Notes: generated from the sequence alone by a model not told the origin. Counted from the first letter of the stretch, positions 24,292-36,573 are shown. The stretch: 64,000 nucleotides of DNA from Eucommia ulmoides (GCA_016647705.1 CM028330.1:47768397-47832396); one strand, 5' to 3'. Translations and numbers: made by a program.

Positions 24292-25035
24292 TGTTGAACC
24301 GAAGATTTTGATAAATAATTAAATATTGATATTTTTTTTTGGAACTAATGGTTTTATTAAGTGTTGCCGATTTAGAGTTCGATGAATTTGATTAAGAAGA
24401 AGATTTGTTGAAGAAAATATAAAGGATGCAAGATAAACATAATTAAGATATGAAGAGTTTTAAGATGCTGAAGAAAAATAGGTGAAAATAACTCTTTACT
24501 TATATACTCTTAATACAATCCAATTTAGGAGCACACACGACACTTAAAATGAGTTAATTCTATGTGTGTTATGATAAGAAGTGATAAGTTTAAGATCCTA
24601 AAATGAGATATTATATGTGCTCCTTAGGTGAAATGATTTTGATAATTGACCTTATTGAAAAATGTGTTCTAAAGTATAAAAAATTATGTTTTCGGATCAA
24701 TTTGGTCAATTGAGAAAAATAATCGGTCAATTGAATAAAATAGTGAGTTTTGAAGTTAAAATGAAGTTCCACTGATATCGAGAAAAACAATCAGTCAAAT
24801 GTTTGACACAGTAGCTAAAATGGGTAAGGAAATGAGCACATTGATCTAATCGGTTATCCAAATGAAGAGGGTCAATCAACTGTTTGAGTAAGTAGATGAA
24901 ATGGTGGAAATTGAAAACATACTGATCCAATAGGTCAACCGACTAGTGTTGTGCCAACATTTAATTTGGAAGCCTGGCACAGTCAGTCAACCAAATGGGG
25001 CAAGTCAGTTAACCGATTAGAAGCCTGGCATAGTA
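24292..25035 (+). repeat. Outer LTR head, family B
   Basis: It starts TGTTGAACCGAAGATTTTG, matching other family B LTR starts, and runs through the CGGTCAAYTGA motif cluster (24690-25015). It stops where a second LTR begins, missing its first 30 bases or so (GTATTGATGTTTTTGGTGG at 25037). Confidence 0.75.
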
Positions 25036-27230
25036 AGTATTGATGTTTTTGGTGGAACTAATGATTTTATCGAGTGTTTCAGATTTATAGTTCCATGTAT
25101 GTGATTAAGAAGACCTTATGAAGAAAACATAAAGGGTATAAGATGGACGTAATGAAAATATGAAGAGTTTTGAAGACGCTGAAAAAAATAGGTGAAAACA
25201 ACTCTTTACTTATGTACTCTTAATGCAACCTGAATTAGGATCACACATAACACTTAAAATGAGTCAATTATATGTGTGTCATGATACGTTTATGATCCTA
25301 AAATGAGATATTGTATGTGCTCCTTATATGAAATGAATTTGATAATTGACCTAATTGGAAAATATGTTTTAAAGTTTAAAAAGTTGAGTTTTCAGGTTAA
25401 TTCGGTCAACCGAGAAAAGTAATTGGTCAATTGAATCAAACAATGAGTGTTTGGAGTTAAAATGAGGTACTACTAATCTATTCGATCAACCGAATGAAAT
25501 TAGTTGGCCAACCGTTTGAAATAGCAGTTGAATTAGCGAAGGAAGTGAGCACACTGATCCAATTAGTTAACCAAATGAAGTTGGTCGGTCAACCGTTTGA
25601 GTCAATAGATGAATTGGTAAAAAAATAGATCACGTTGATCCAATCGGTCAACTGATTGGGTGTGATTGGTCAACCGACTGGCCTTAAGCCAACGATTATA
25701 CTAGGAGCAGGATAGATAGATCAACCGACCTGTAGAATTCGGTCAACCGACTGAGTTAGTTGAAATTTCGGGTGATTTGGTCTCTTGGTAAAAAACTTTC
25801 CATTTTTTATGATTCTAGGTGAGAGATTTGGGGGATTTGAACTTAATTGAACTATTAACAACTTATTATGTTATCGCTATTGATATGGTCCATATATTTT
25901 GAGATTATCCTAATTTAATTGGTTTAATACTTCATATTTATATGGTTTTAAATTGAGAATATTTTTATGAACTTAAATGAGAGAATTGAAAGTTATTTCT
26001 ATGTGAAAAATAACTAAAATGAAACATAATCATATATGGGGTTTAAAGTGTCATTAAGTGGCACATCTTTGAGAATCTAGCTGTTGGAGGGTTAGTTATT
26101 GGTCTATTAATATAAACTTACGAGAATTGAGTTGAGTACATCAAGAACAATCAGTTAACCTTTTCCAAGAGTGATATTTACATTGAGATTTTTACATGAG
26201 ATTCTTTTCAAGTTCTTGATGTAAACCGCTAGTTGTTTGGTATCACCGATTTGGGTTCTGATTGCGATTCAATCTTTGTCTTCGGTGTTTTCCCGATGAG
26301 ATCCTTTAAATTTATATTATTTACTTTAAAATTATATTTATCTTGATTACTTTAGTTTAGGATTGTTAGAAAAATTATTTTTTGAACTTAGAAGCCTGAA
26401 AATCTTTTTAAGCAAATCTTTCATGTTTATATGATTACGTGTTAAATTTGTGCTACCCACGTTATTTATTAATCAGATTTGAATTGCCTCATATTGTATC
26501 TATCACGTAGTAATTATTTGGGACATTGATTGAGTATATTCGTATTGAAGTGGTAGAAGCTCATTGTGGGAAGAAACTTGCATTTTTTATATTTGTGAGT
26601 TTGAGTGGATTTGACACTTTTGGGACGGTGTCTAGTGAGGGTAGCTAGGTTTCGATTTTTTTTCTGTGAAAAAAATTAGGTTTTGATATTTGTCTTGGTA
26701 AAAAAGTTAAGTTATTCTTTTCCATTAAAAAAAATTAGGTTTTGATTCATCGCGTAATTGAATTATATTTGATTGATTTGTAAATCTTCATCATTTCCTG
26801 TGAAAATGATAAGTGAGAGAGAGTTAAGTTTTTCTTTAGCCTGATAAAAAGATAAGGTTCATCCTTGACCCGTGAAAATAGTAAATTATAAATGTTAATT
26901 CTGTGCTTGTAAAAGAATCGTGAGTTATAAGGGTTTGGTTTTTACCTGGTGAAGGAATAAGGGGTTTAGTGGATTGCGAATCTCCGTGGAACTCAGTGGC
27001 TTAAACGTAGATAGGACTAGTTTGATCGAACTAGGATAAATTCTTGTGTGCTGCATTGATTTGTTTTCTATCTTGTGTTTGTGTGTGGACTTAGTACTAA
27101 ACACATATTCGCTGCGTATAAAAATAATAATCTATTTAGGAAAATTGATTATTTGTATTTAAAGGAATTAATTATTTAAATTTGATAACTATCCAATTCA
27201 CCCTCTCTTGAGTAGCTCTTTGGGCCAACA
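25036..27230 (+). repeat. 5' LTR of inner copia family B element
   Basis: The sequence parallels 30485-33721 throughout and ends TTGGGCCAACA at 27230. The CGGTCAACCGA cluster lies at about 25395-25760, and a TATA-like ATTAATATAAA lies at about 26106-26116, just after the conserved TAGCTGTTGGAGGG. The first bases (TGTTGAATCC...) are missing. Confidence 0.85.
25395..25760 (+). promoter_or_regulatory. CGGTCAACCGA motif cluster in inner 5' LTR
   Basis: About ten copies or near-copies of GGTCAACCGA or GGTCAATTGA occur, for example near 25404, 25485, 25588, 25645 and 25740. The complement TCGGTTGACC holds the W-box core TTGAC. Confidence 0.6.
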
Positions 27231-27244
27231 ATTAATATCAAAGC
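27231..27244 (+). other. Degenerate primer binding site
   Basis: TTAATATCAAAGCTGG directly after the LTR resembles TGGTATCAGAGC, the site complementary to initiator methionine tRNA used by plant copia elements. It carries several substitutions. Confidence 0.6.
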
Positions 27245-27288
27245 TGGTTTAACACATTTGACTTAAAATCCTAGCAACGATAAATCAT

Positions 27289-28473
27289 ATGGCTCACTAC
27301 ATGGGCTCTATGGGTGTGGGGCAATCTATGCACCGTCCATGTATATTTACAGGTAGTAATTATGTTTTTTGAAATAACAAGATGATTGTATTTCTTCGAA
27401 CCACTAATTATGAGGCATGGTTGGTTATTGAAGATAGTCCATACATTCCTAAAGAGAATGGAAAAATTAAGTAGAAGGAACAACTGAGTTCCTTTGATAA
27501 ACAGAAACTGTCAATTAACTCTTAAGCTATTAATATTTTGCTTTATTCTTTAGATGCAAATATGTACAGTAGAATTTCAGGTTGTGGATCTGCAAAAGAA
27601 ATGTGGGATCCAATAAAAACCACATATGAGGGAACAAATCAAGTAAAGCAATCCAAAATCAATGCCTCTACTCATAAATTCGAAGTGTTCAGAATGGGTG
27701 ATGCAGAAACAATCTTGGAAATATATGTAAGATTTACCAACATATGAAATAATCTTGATAAGCTTAGATAGCCGTATTCCATAGAGAAAAAAGTACAAAA
27801 TATTTTAATATCATTGACCAAAATCTGGGAATCAAAAGTGATCGCAATCAAAGAAGTCAAGGATCTCACCAAATGCACTATCGATGAACTCATTGGCAAT
27901 TTGATAACCCACGAGATGGCCGTGCCACAATATCGACAATATGAAAATGGATCAGAAAGAAAGTTAAAGAGGAAAGAGAGATCTATCAAAGAAACACAGG
28001 ATGATATAGATTCCATTAGTTCCTAAACAACGAGCGATGATGAGAAAACTTCGACGTTCGCCCTAATTGCCAATGAGGTTGAGGTAACTGAATGCTCTAG
28101 TTCTTGTCCTTCGAATTTTGATGAGTTATTTTATATATATCAAGAATTATTGCATGATTATAAGGATCAATGTTTTAAAATTAATGCTCTACAAAGTATA
28201 ATGATTACATTAAATAAATGCATTGAAAATTTGGAGGCCGAAAATATCAATTTTAAAAATCCAATTTTGAAATTTTGTTCATGTGATTTAGAAAAAGAAA
28301 ATAATGAATTAAAATCCAAAGTTATGGATTTATATTCTAGTGTTCTCAAGTTTACAAATGGTAAAAATAATTTTAAAATACTTTTGGAAAACTCTAAAGG
28401 TGTTTTCGATAAAGCTGATCTTGACTTTCAGAAAAATATCAAGCAAAGGGATTTAAAAAAAAATCGTTTTTGA
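27289..28473 (+). pseudogene. Copia family B gag (UBN2-type), broken by stops
   Basis: One reading frame runs from an ATG at 27289 (MAHYMGSMG) to a stop at 28471. It contains CIFTGSNYVF near residue 20, then DANMYSRISGCGSAKEMWD and IKTTYEGTNQVKQSKINAST, the UBN2 capsid-like domain. After that come TIDELIGNLITHEMAV and, from about residue 285, a leucine- and asparagine-rich coiled-coil-like tail (KCIENLEAENINF, LEKENNELKSKVMDL). The frame is kept for nearly 400 codons and is interrupted only by nonsense codons, including TGA at 27370, TAG at 27472 and TAA at 27523. Gag would form particles around the element RNA. The zinc knuckle follows in a shifted frame. Confidence 0.85.
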
Positions 28474-28479
28474 AACTAA

Positions 28480-28560
28480 GAAAGTTGGGAAATGTTTTAA
28501 CTGTAACCTTGTGGGGCATACATTTGGCAAATATTTTTTGAAGAAATCCAACTAACAAAA
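28480..28560 (+). pseudogene. Gag zinc knuckle remnant
   Basis: In a frame shifted from the preceding gag, probably at the A-run 28455-28462, the text GKCFNCNLVGHTFGKYF fits CX2CX4HX4C with the last cysteine replaced by tyrosine. This would weaken RNA binding. Confidence 0.6.
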
Positions 28561-29139
28561 TTGGACTCACATAGAATGGGTACCATCTAGGAATGTTTTG
28601 AGGTGCTTCTTGCAGGTTATCAAATAAACATCTACAAGCAAGGACAAATTGTTCCTAGGAAAATGGTATTCTCAGCACATGACATAAGATAAATGCTAAA
28701 ATTATATCTTTGACACCTAAAGACGAAATTCATGTGACTTATGAAGAATACGCCAAAGAATGTCACAATAAAATGGTATTGTGAAGAGGAAAAACATAAT
28801 GCTTCAGGAAATGATCAAAATGATGCTGAATAAGAAATGTCTACCAAAATACTTATGGCTCAAAGTTGTACAGTAGCTAAACAAAAACAAAGAGTTGATG
28901 CGACAAACAAACCACATAATAAGGAACCAAAAAGAGATGAGATGACTGTACCACGTGCTATAAAGACAATGCTGGGACATTCGGTAAAAGAAATTATTGG
29001 TAATTTTGAGAAAGTTGTAGTACAAAATTCTCTTTTAGGGATATAATTAATCTTATTATTTTTTTTTTAATCTCAAATTGAGCCTAAGAATGTGAATGAG
29101 CTGTTAATTGATAAATCAAAAATGATTTTCAACGGGGTC
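28561..29139 (+). other. Internal region of copia B with integrase deleted
   Basis: No protease or integrase motif is recognisable between the knuckle and the reverse transcriptase end. A 69-codon frame (28837-29046) is rich in Lys and Thr and matches nothing I know. The usual copia internal region would need some 2.5 kb here, so most of protease, integrase and the first half of reverse transcriptase has been lost. Confidence 0.55.
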
Positions 29140-30166
29140 TTAATGATATTACTTTATTTATCAAGTAAAATGATTTTGATATCCTATTAGTACAAATATA
29201 TGTTGATGATATTATATTCGGATCCACTAATGAGGATTTTTGTCAAGAGTTTGCCAAGATTATGCAAGTTGAGTTTGAAATGAGTATGATGAAAGAGTTA
29301 ACCTTCTTTCTTAGGTTGCAAATAAAGTAAAGCAAAGAAGGGATTTTCATTAATCAAGCTAAGTACACAAAAGAGTTACTGAAAAAGTATGGCTTAAATG
29401 CAACTAAAGAGTACAAAACTCCCATGTTAACAGTTATAAAAATAAAAAACGACAAAATGGGCAAAAACATAAACGAAAAAAATATATCGAGGTATAATTA
29501 GTAGTTTGTTGTATCTTACTAATAGTAGACCTGACATAATATTAAGCGTATGCTTTTGTATTAGATTTCAGCATTGTCTTAAAGAATCGCATTTAACTGT
29601 GGTTAAGCAAATTTTTCAATATTTGAAAGGGATAAGTGACGTAGGATTATGGTATCCTAACGGGAGTGACTTTAAGTTAACTAGTTATTCCGACCCTGAT
29701 TTTGCCAGATGTAATGTTGAGCGTAAAAGCACAAGTGAGTCATGTCACTTTTTAGGACATACTTTGGTTTCTTAATCTAGCAAAAAATAGAACTCAATTG
29801 TCTTATTTTCTACTAAGGCTGAGTATATGGTAGCTGGTAATTGTTAAGCTTAAATTCTATATATTAAGCAACAATTATATGACTTTGGAATATATATGGA
29901 GGAAGTCCCTATTTATTGTGATAATAAAAGTATTATATACTTAAGTAAGACTCCTACACAACACTCACGAACTAAGCACATAGAGATTAAACATAATTTT
30001 ATTCATGATCACATTTAGAAAAGGGATGTAACTATTGAATATGTCGATACTGCCGATTAGCTTGCTAATTTTTTTTTTTTTTTATCAAACCTCTTGTGGA
30101 AGATAAATTCAAGAAAATTATTCGAGGTTTAGGTATGGCTAGGCATAACGATGTATGCTTAGAGTG
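29140..30166 (+). pseudogene. Copia family B reverse transcriptase C-terminus and RNase H
   Basis: The active-site box YVDDIIFGSTNEDFCQEFAK starts at about 29199, followed by MKELTFFLRLQIK and QAKYTKELLKKYGL, the usual downstream text. A shifted frame gives LLYLTNSRPDIILSVC, then SYSDPDFARCNVERKSTSES (RNase H start, DxD retained), FSTKAEYMVAGNC, and finally TPTQHSRTKHIEIKHNFIHD. The last part reads KKIIRGLGMARHNDVCLE to a TGA near 30164. Several stops and shifts are present. The N-terminal half of the reverse transcriptase is absent. Confidence 0.9.
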
Positions 30167-30484
30167 ATATTTTTGGGTCTCTGCCCCTACGTTTTGAGAT
30201 GACTAAGAGGGAGAAATGGATGTTTAATGAGTTAGTTGATCTTTAGATATTTGTTCGCCTAAGTATTGCATTGATTAAATGGAGAAGTTATTGTGGGGCT
30301 TATGTTGAATATCATTATTGTTTAATTGGGCTTATATTGAATATTTTTATAATTGTTTACTTATGTTTTCATGTTTATGCTTAAATGAGTTTAAATACCC
30401 GTCCTCGGATTTAGGGAGAGCGTGGTTATATTTTTTATTGAAGAAAATGTCAAAGTTAATTGTTAGCATTAAAAAGGAATAGAT
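30167..30484 (+). other. 3' untranslated region of copia B
   Basis: It contains GACTAAGAGGGAGAAATGG (near 30202) and a weak polypurine tract AAAAAGGAATAGA directly before the LTR start at 30485. No open frame. Confidence 0.55.
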
Positions 30485-33400
30485 TGTTGAATCCAAGGTT
30501 TTGATGAACAATTAAGTATTAATGTTTTTGGTGAAACTAATGATTTTATCGAGTGTTTCAGAGTTAGAGTTCCTTGCATATGATTAAGAAGAAGACCTTA
30601 TAAAGAAAATATAAAAGGTACAAGATGGACGTAATCAAGATGTGAAGAGTTTTAAAGAAAATAGGTGAACACAACTCTTTATTTATATACTCTTAAAGTA
30701 TATCGAATTCGGATCACACACGACACTTAAAATGAGTTAATCATATGTGTGTCATGATAAGAAGTGATAAATTTAAGATCTCAAAATGAGATATTGTATG
30801 TGCTCCTTATGTGAAATGAATTTGATAATTGAATAAATTGGAAAGTATATTTTAAAGTATAAAAAGTTGAGTTTTCGGGTAAATTTGGCCAACTGAGAAA
30901 AGCAATCGGTCAACTGAATCAAATAGTGAGTTTTGGAGTTAAAATGAGGTGTTATTGATCCAGTCAGTCAACCAAATGAAATTGGTTGGTCAACCATTTG
31001 AAACAGTAGCTGAAGTGGTGAAGGAAGTGAGTACACTTATCCAATCAGTCAATCGAATGAAGAAGGTCGGTTAGTCGTTTGAGTCAGTAGATGAATTGGT
31101 GAAAAAATAGATGACACTAATCCAATCGGTCAACTAATTGGGTGTGATCGCTCAACCAACTGTCCTTAAGACAACGGTTATATTGGGAGAATAACGGGTC
31201 GGTCAACTAACCTGTAGGATTCATTAAAATGATTGAGAGTTAGTGGAGATGGGTGATTTGGTTTCTTGGTAAAAAACTATTTGTTTTTTATGATTTCAAG
31301 AGAGAGATTTGGGGGATTTGAATTTAATTGAACTATTAACAACATATTATATTATCCCTATTGATATGGTCTATGTATTTTGAGATTCTCGTAATTTAAA
31401 TGGTTTAATACTTCCTATGTCTATGATTTTCAATTAAGAATAATTTTATGGATTTAAATGAGAGAATTAAAAGTTATTTTTAAGTGAAGTACACCTGAAA
31501 TGAAAGGTAATCATATATGGGGTTTAAGAGTGTCATTAAATGGCATATTTTTGAGAAACTAACTGTTGGAGGGCTTGTTAATGGTCTATTCATATAGACT
31601 TAAGGGAATTGGATTGAGTACATCAAGAACAATCAGTTTGAACTTTTTTAAGAGTGAGATTTACGCTGAGATTTTTATGTGAGATTCCATTCAAGTTCTT
31701 GATCTAAAGTGTTAGTTGTTTGGTCACCGATTTGGTTTCTAATTGCGAGTTAATCTATCTTTGGTGTTTTCCCGGGGAGATTCTTCCAAGTTATATTATT
31801 TTCTTTAAAGTTATATTTATCTTAATTACATGGTTTAGAATTGTTAGAAAAATCGTTTTTTTTTTTCACTTAAAAGTCTGAAAATATTATTAAGTAATTT
31901 TTTCCTGTTTATCTGATTATGTGCTAAATTTGTGTTACTCATATTATTTATTAATCAGATTTGAATTGTCTCACATTGTATTTATCACATAGTAATTATT
32001 CGAGACATTAGTTGAGCATATTCGTATTGAGGTGGTAGAAGCAATGTTTTAAAAATTAGACCAAACTGCCCGGTCCGACCAGTTGAACCGCCACCCGGGC
32101 TTGTTTCTGGTCCGGTTAACCCCTCAAACCCATTTCAAGTTAAAAATCGATGAACTGGTTGGTTCGAATCGGTTCAACCAACGAACCGCTGAACCAGATC
32201 GAGTCTTTGTGAACCGATTGATTTTTCTAATTTTTCCAATTGTATACCTTTTCGCATTTCTCATTCCCGATCTATCTCTCTCTCACTGTCTCACTCTGTC
32301 CAGTTCATTTTTCTTGTTGCCCACGACGAGGATGACAATGTTCCTCCGTTGCCTCCACCGCCAACGGCCTCCACTTTATTGTGCCGCCTCCGACGACATT
32401 TTTCATGTGCACTGCCTCTTTCAACGATGGCCGTGATACCTTTCCCGTCAATTCCTTGAGTAACTTCCTCTATCGTAGAGTAGGCAGAGAATCCAGACGA
32501 CCTTTTTCTTTAAAAAAATCCTTATTTCCTCTGATTATAGAAATCAAACGGATCAAACATAATTCAAATTTCTAGTGATTTGGGATATTATATTGGATCC
32601 ATCGATTTAGATCGAGAATTTTCACAGTGGGAGGAGTAAAAATCAGTGAGACTCTATTGAATTTCCAAAGGAAAAATTACATTTTTGGTCCCCAAAAAGT
32701 ACGGTGTACTCTAAAGTTTGTAAAATTGCACATTTAATCCTTATGTTCTATATTTGTTCTAATTCTACAAAATTGAAAGCATTTTTAATAATTTTATATG
32801 AAACATGAGTTGATCTTTTAAGATATTTTTTAATACTTATTAATCTTGATAAGTTATTTTTTATGTTTATTTTTTCTTCAAATGCATAAATATTTTTGTA
32901 TTTTTTTTATCTAAAAAAATATTTTTAACAAGGTAATTATGATATCACGGCTCAACCGCGGTTCGACGATCGATTGAACCGGTGACCAGTGTCCCGATGA
33001 CTTTTCCGGTTCGATGTCTGGTCTGGGTTTTAAAACATTTGATAGAAACTCCTTGTGAGAAGAAACTTGTATTTTTTGTTTGTATTTGTGAGTTTGATTG
33101 GATTAGACACGTTTGGGAAGGTGTCTAGTTAGAGTAGCTAGGTTTCGATTTTTTTCCTGTGAAAACAATTAGGGTTTGATCTTTATCCTGGTACAAAGGT
33201 TAGGTTATTCGTTTCCTTGAAAAGAATTAGGTTTTGATTCATTCTGCAATTGAATTATTTTTGAGTGATTTGTAAATATCCATATTTCCCTGTGAAAATG
33301 ATAAGTGAGAGAGAGTGGAATTTTTTTTTAGCCTAGTAAAAAGATAGGGTTCATCATTGACCTGTAAAAAAAGGTAAATTGTAAAGGTTGATTCTATGCC

Positions 33401-33721
33401 AGTAAAAGAATAGTGAGTTGTAAGGGTTTGGTTTTTACCTGGTAAAAGAATCAGAAGTTTAGTGGATTGCGAATCTTCGTGGAACTTGGGAGACTGGACG
33501 TATGCAAGACTAACTTGATTGAGTTAGGATAAATTCTTATGTGTTGCATTGATTTATTTTCAATCTTATGTTTGGGTGTTCATTTAGTATTTAACACATA
33601 TCCATTGCGTATAAAGATAATAATCTATTTAAGAAAATTGATTATTTGTGTGTAAAGAAATTAATTGTTTAAATTTAGTAACTACCCAATTCACCCCCCT
33701 TCTTGGGTAGCTCTTTGGGAT
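30485..33721 (+). repeat. 3' LTR of inner copia family B element, interrupted
   Basis: It starts TGTTGAATCCAAGG after the polypurine tract and ends TAGCTCTTTGGG, lacking the last CCAACA. Without the inserted 998-bp element and its 9-bp duplication it would be about 2230 bp, close to the 5' LTR. The CGGTCAACYGA cluster is at about 30890-31230. Confidence 0.85.
32043..33040. mobile_element. Non-autonomous Mutator-type element with 9-bp target duplication
   Basis: The ends AATGTTTTAAAAATTAGACC and, on the opposite strand, AAATGTTTTAAAACCCAGACC form inverted repeats that continue with CGGTTCAAyCG- and CCGGTC-rich text for about 70-100 bp. The flanks GGTAGAAGC (32034-32042) and GATAGAAAC (33041-33049) form a 9-bp duplication with two differences; uninterrupted copies of the LTR (26545 region) have one copy there. 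Nine bases is the Mutator-type length. The 998-bp body holds only short frames (32083-32436, 32381-32575) with no domain. Confidence 0.85.
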
Positions 33722-35134
33722 AAGAATAGGGATTTGGGAAATTTGAATGTATTTCAAATATAAATAACCTATTTAGTAATCAATATTGATATTGTCCATA
33801 TATTTTGAGATTTTCTTAATTTAAATGATTTAATAATTCCTATTTGTGGTTTTAAATAGAGAATAGTTTTATGAACTTAAATGAGAGATTTGAAAGATAT
33901 TTTTACGTGGAATATACCTGAAATGAAAGGTTATGATGTATGGAGGCATAGAGTGTTATTTTATGGCATATCTTTGAAAAACTAGCCATTGAAAGGCTAG
34001 CTATTGGTTTATTAATAGAGATTTGCAGGAATTAAATAATACACATCAAGAATATTAGTTTGAGTTTTTATAAAAGTGAGATTAATGCTGAGATTTTTTC
34101 GAGAGATTTGTTATAAATTGTTGATCAAAAGCGCTTGTTGTTTGTTGGCACCAATTTGAGTTCTACTTGCTACATTATTATTGTCTTCCGTGTTTTTTTG
34201 GTGAGATCTATCGAAGCAATTTATTAATTTGCTTTGAAGTTTTATTTATCTTGATTGCTTGGTATATGATTGTTAGAAAAATCGTTTTGAGCTTAAAAAG
34301 TCTGAAAATCTTTTTAAATGATTCTTGTCTGATTATCTGATTACGTGCTAAATTTGTGCTACTCATGTTATTTATTAATCATATTTGAATTTCCTCACAT
34401 TGTATTTATCACGCAGTACTTATTCGGGACATTGATTGAGTATATTCATATTGAGGTGGTAGAAAATTCTTGTGGGAAAAAAATTATATTTTTTGTATTT
34501 GTGAGTGTGAGTGGATTAGGCACTTTGGGACGAAGTCTAGTCAAGGTAACTAGGTTTCGATATTTTTCCTATGAAAAAAATTAGGGTTTGATCTTTGTCT
34601 TGGTAAAAAAATTAGATTATTCTTTTCCCTTGAGAAGATTCAGGTTTTGACTCATCCTGTAATTGAATTATTTTTGAGTGATTTGTAAAGGTTCATCATT
34701 CTCTATGAAAAGGATAAGTGAGAGAGATTTAGGTTTTTCTTTGGCCTGGTAAAATGATAGAGTTCATCAATGACCCGTGAAAAGGGTAGATTATAAGGTT
34801 GATTTTGTGCCTGCAAAAGAATCGTGAATTGTAAAAGTTTGGTTCCTACTTAATAAATTAATCAAGGGGTTAGTGGATTATGAATCTCCATAGAGTTCGG
34901 GGGACTGGATGTAGGAAATATTAGTTTGACTTAATCAAACTAAATTCTTGTACGTTGCATTGATTTATTATTCATATTGTGTTTGGGTGTGCACTTAGTG
35001 TTAAACACATATCCGCTACGTATAAATATAATAATTGATTTAGAAAAATTAATTATTTGTGTTTAAGTGTTTTGATTGTTAAATTTTTATAATTACTCAA
35101 TTCACTCCCTCGTGGGTCACTCTTTGAGCCAACA
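33722..35134 (+). repeat. Outer LTR tail, family B
   Basis: Begins AATAGGGATTTGGGAAATTTG, corresponding to position about 31305 of the inner 3' LTR, and continues in parallel to the terminal GAGCCAACA at 35134. It lacks the first 800 or so bases, which are present at 24292-25035. Confidence 0.8.
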
Positions 35135-35903
35135 AATGTCTCTACCAAAATGAACCCCCGCTCATTTGTCTTCAACCTAGAGTTCCATCTACTTCTTTCT
35201 CTACCAAATTGAACTCCTGCTCCTTTATCTTTAACCTAGGGGTTCCATCCACTTCTTCAAATCAAACTCTACCAAGCTCCAAAACAAATCAAACGTGATG
35301 GCTCCTAAGAAACCTAGGAGGTTGGTGAAGAAATAGAGGGTCGAGGAACCTGCGATGCATGATTCGGCCACAATAGTAGCGTCGGTAGCAACCAAAACTG
35401 CTACATTGATGACGTCCACAGTGACGCCACCTGAAGACCAATGCGTTGTTGAGGTTGAGAAATCGGAAGGTAGATCGAAGAGGGCTTACAATTGCCCAAA
35501 ATAACAACTTAGGCAAGTAAGGAATATTGATTCTGAATAAGGAGATAATAGCCAACCAAGAATGATAAAGAATAGAATTACGAAGAAAGAGGCTTAAAGA
35601 AATAGGACGCCTACTGTCCAACCTGCTGTTAATGGTGGGAATGTAAGAGATTCTGAGAGGAGTGTACAAGTGCCAATAAAGAATTTTTCAAAAATAATGC
35701 ATCTCGACAATGGCATGTGTAGTTGTTTGCTACTTGAACCTTGAAAGTAGGATCATACCTCAAATTTGAAGATGGTCATTTTAAAGCCCTGATGCTTAAT
35801 TACTTAGGGTCTTATCTTTTTTCAAACAATCCACTTTATTCAAAAAATTTCCGGTTTGTTAATTTTAAGACAGTATTGTATGATGCAGAATGAATATGTA
35901 TAA
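35135..35903 (+). pseudogene. Unrecognised decayed coding-like segment
   Basis: Two diverged tandem units (35141-35203 and 35204-35265; CTCTACCAAAwTGAAC... CTTCTT) precede an ATG at 35298. The frame reads MAPKKPRRLVKK, a stop, RVEEPAMHDSATIVASVATK, then EVEKSEGRSKRAYNCPK, another stop and further basic text to about 35740. The composition (Lys, Arg, Thr, Val) is protein-like and the stop density is lower than in neighbours, but I do not recognise a family. It could be a gag or ORF1 remnant of an LTR element. 35741-35903 shows nothing. Confidence 0.35.
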
Positions 35904-36573
35904 TGTAGACACGACATTTTGACCGTCCCGCAAAATTTTTAATATTTCATTTTACAGTTAACTTAGTTTTATTTTATTTTATTTCGAAAATACAATAAAA
36001 AAAGAAAAAGAAAAAAAGGAAGTTGAAATAAAGGAAAAGGGGAAATTGAAAGAAGAAAAATGGGTGGAATTGAAAAAAGTAAGAAAAGGGGGAGTAAATT
36101 GGAATAAAGGGAAAAAAGTGGATCCTTTGTTTTTTGGTCAAAATAGTGAAGAGAGAGAGAGAGAGAGAGAGATAGAGAGAGAAAGAAAGAGAGAAAGGCC
36201 ATGAGTGAAAGAGATGAGAGAGGAAGAGAGAGATGGGGGGTTAAAGTTCGTGGGGCCCACCATTTGTTACTCATACTAAGAGAGAGAGAGAAGAGGAAAA
36301 CATGGACTTGTGTGTATGTACTTGTGATTGAAAAGAGAGAGGAGAAACAAAAGGGTCCCACTGTTATCTAAGTGGTCAAAAGTTGACAAGAGGCATTGCC
36401 ACGTGGTAGCGCCTGTGGCTGCGACAAACGGGCGCGTGCGTTACACATGCCCGCAACCCTAGAATGCGATTTTGGCATTTTTTTTCCCTTTCTCAATCCA
36501 ATTTGGACTAGGCTTTGGCGGCCAGACCTAATTTTTAGGGTTTCCTAAGTGTTTTTCACGCCCAATCTTATCC

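Larger units (their letters stand above)
24292..35134 (+). mobile_element. Nested copia family B locus: element inserted into an older LTR of its own family
   Basis: The locus reads LTR head (24292-25035), nearly complete 5' LTR (25036-27230), internal region (27231-30484), 3' LTR (30485-33721, itself interrupted) and LTR tail (33722-35134). The outer head and tail add up to about 2157 bp, close to the 2.1-2.3 kb length of the other LTRs, and lack only about 60-70 bp at the join. The simplest reading is an older LTR split by a younger relative. The inner LTRs have lost a few terminal bases, so exact target duplications cannot be confirmed. Confidence 0.7.

Noticed and set aside
35969..36361. 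130-codon minus-strand open frame rich in Ser and Leu
   Set aside because: It is produced by the GA microsatellite and purine-rich part of the gypsy-type LTR; no domain and no support for translation.
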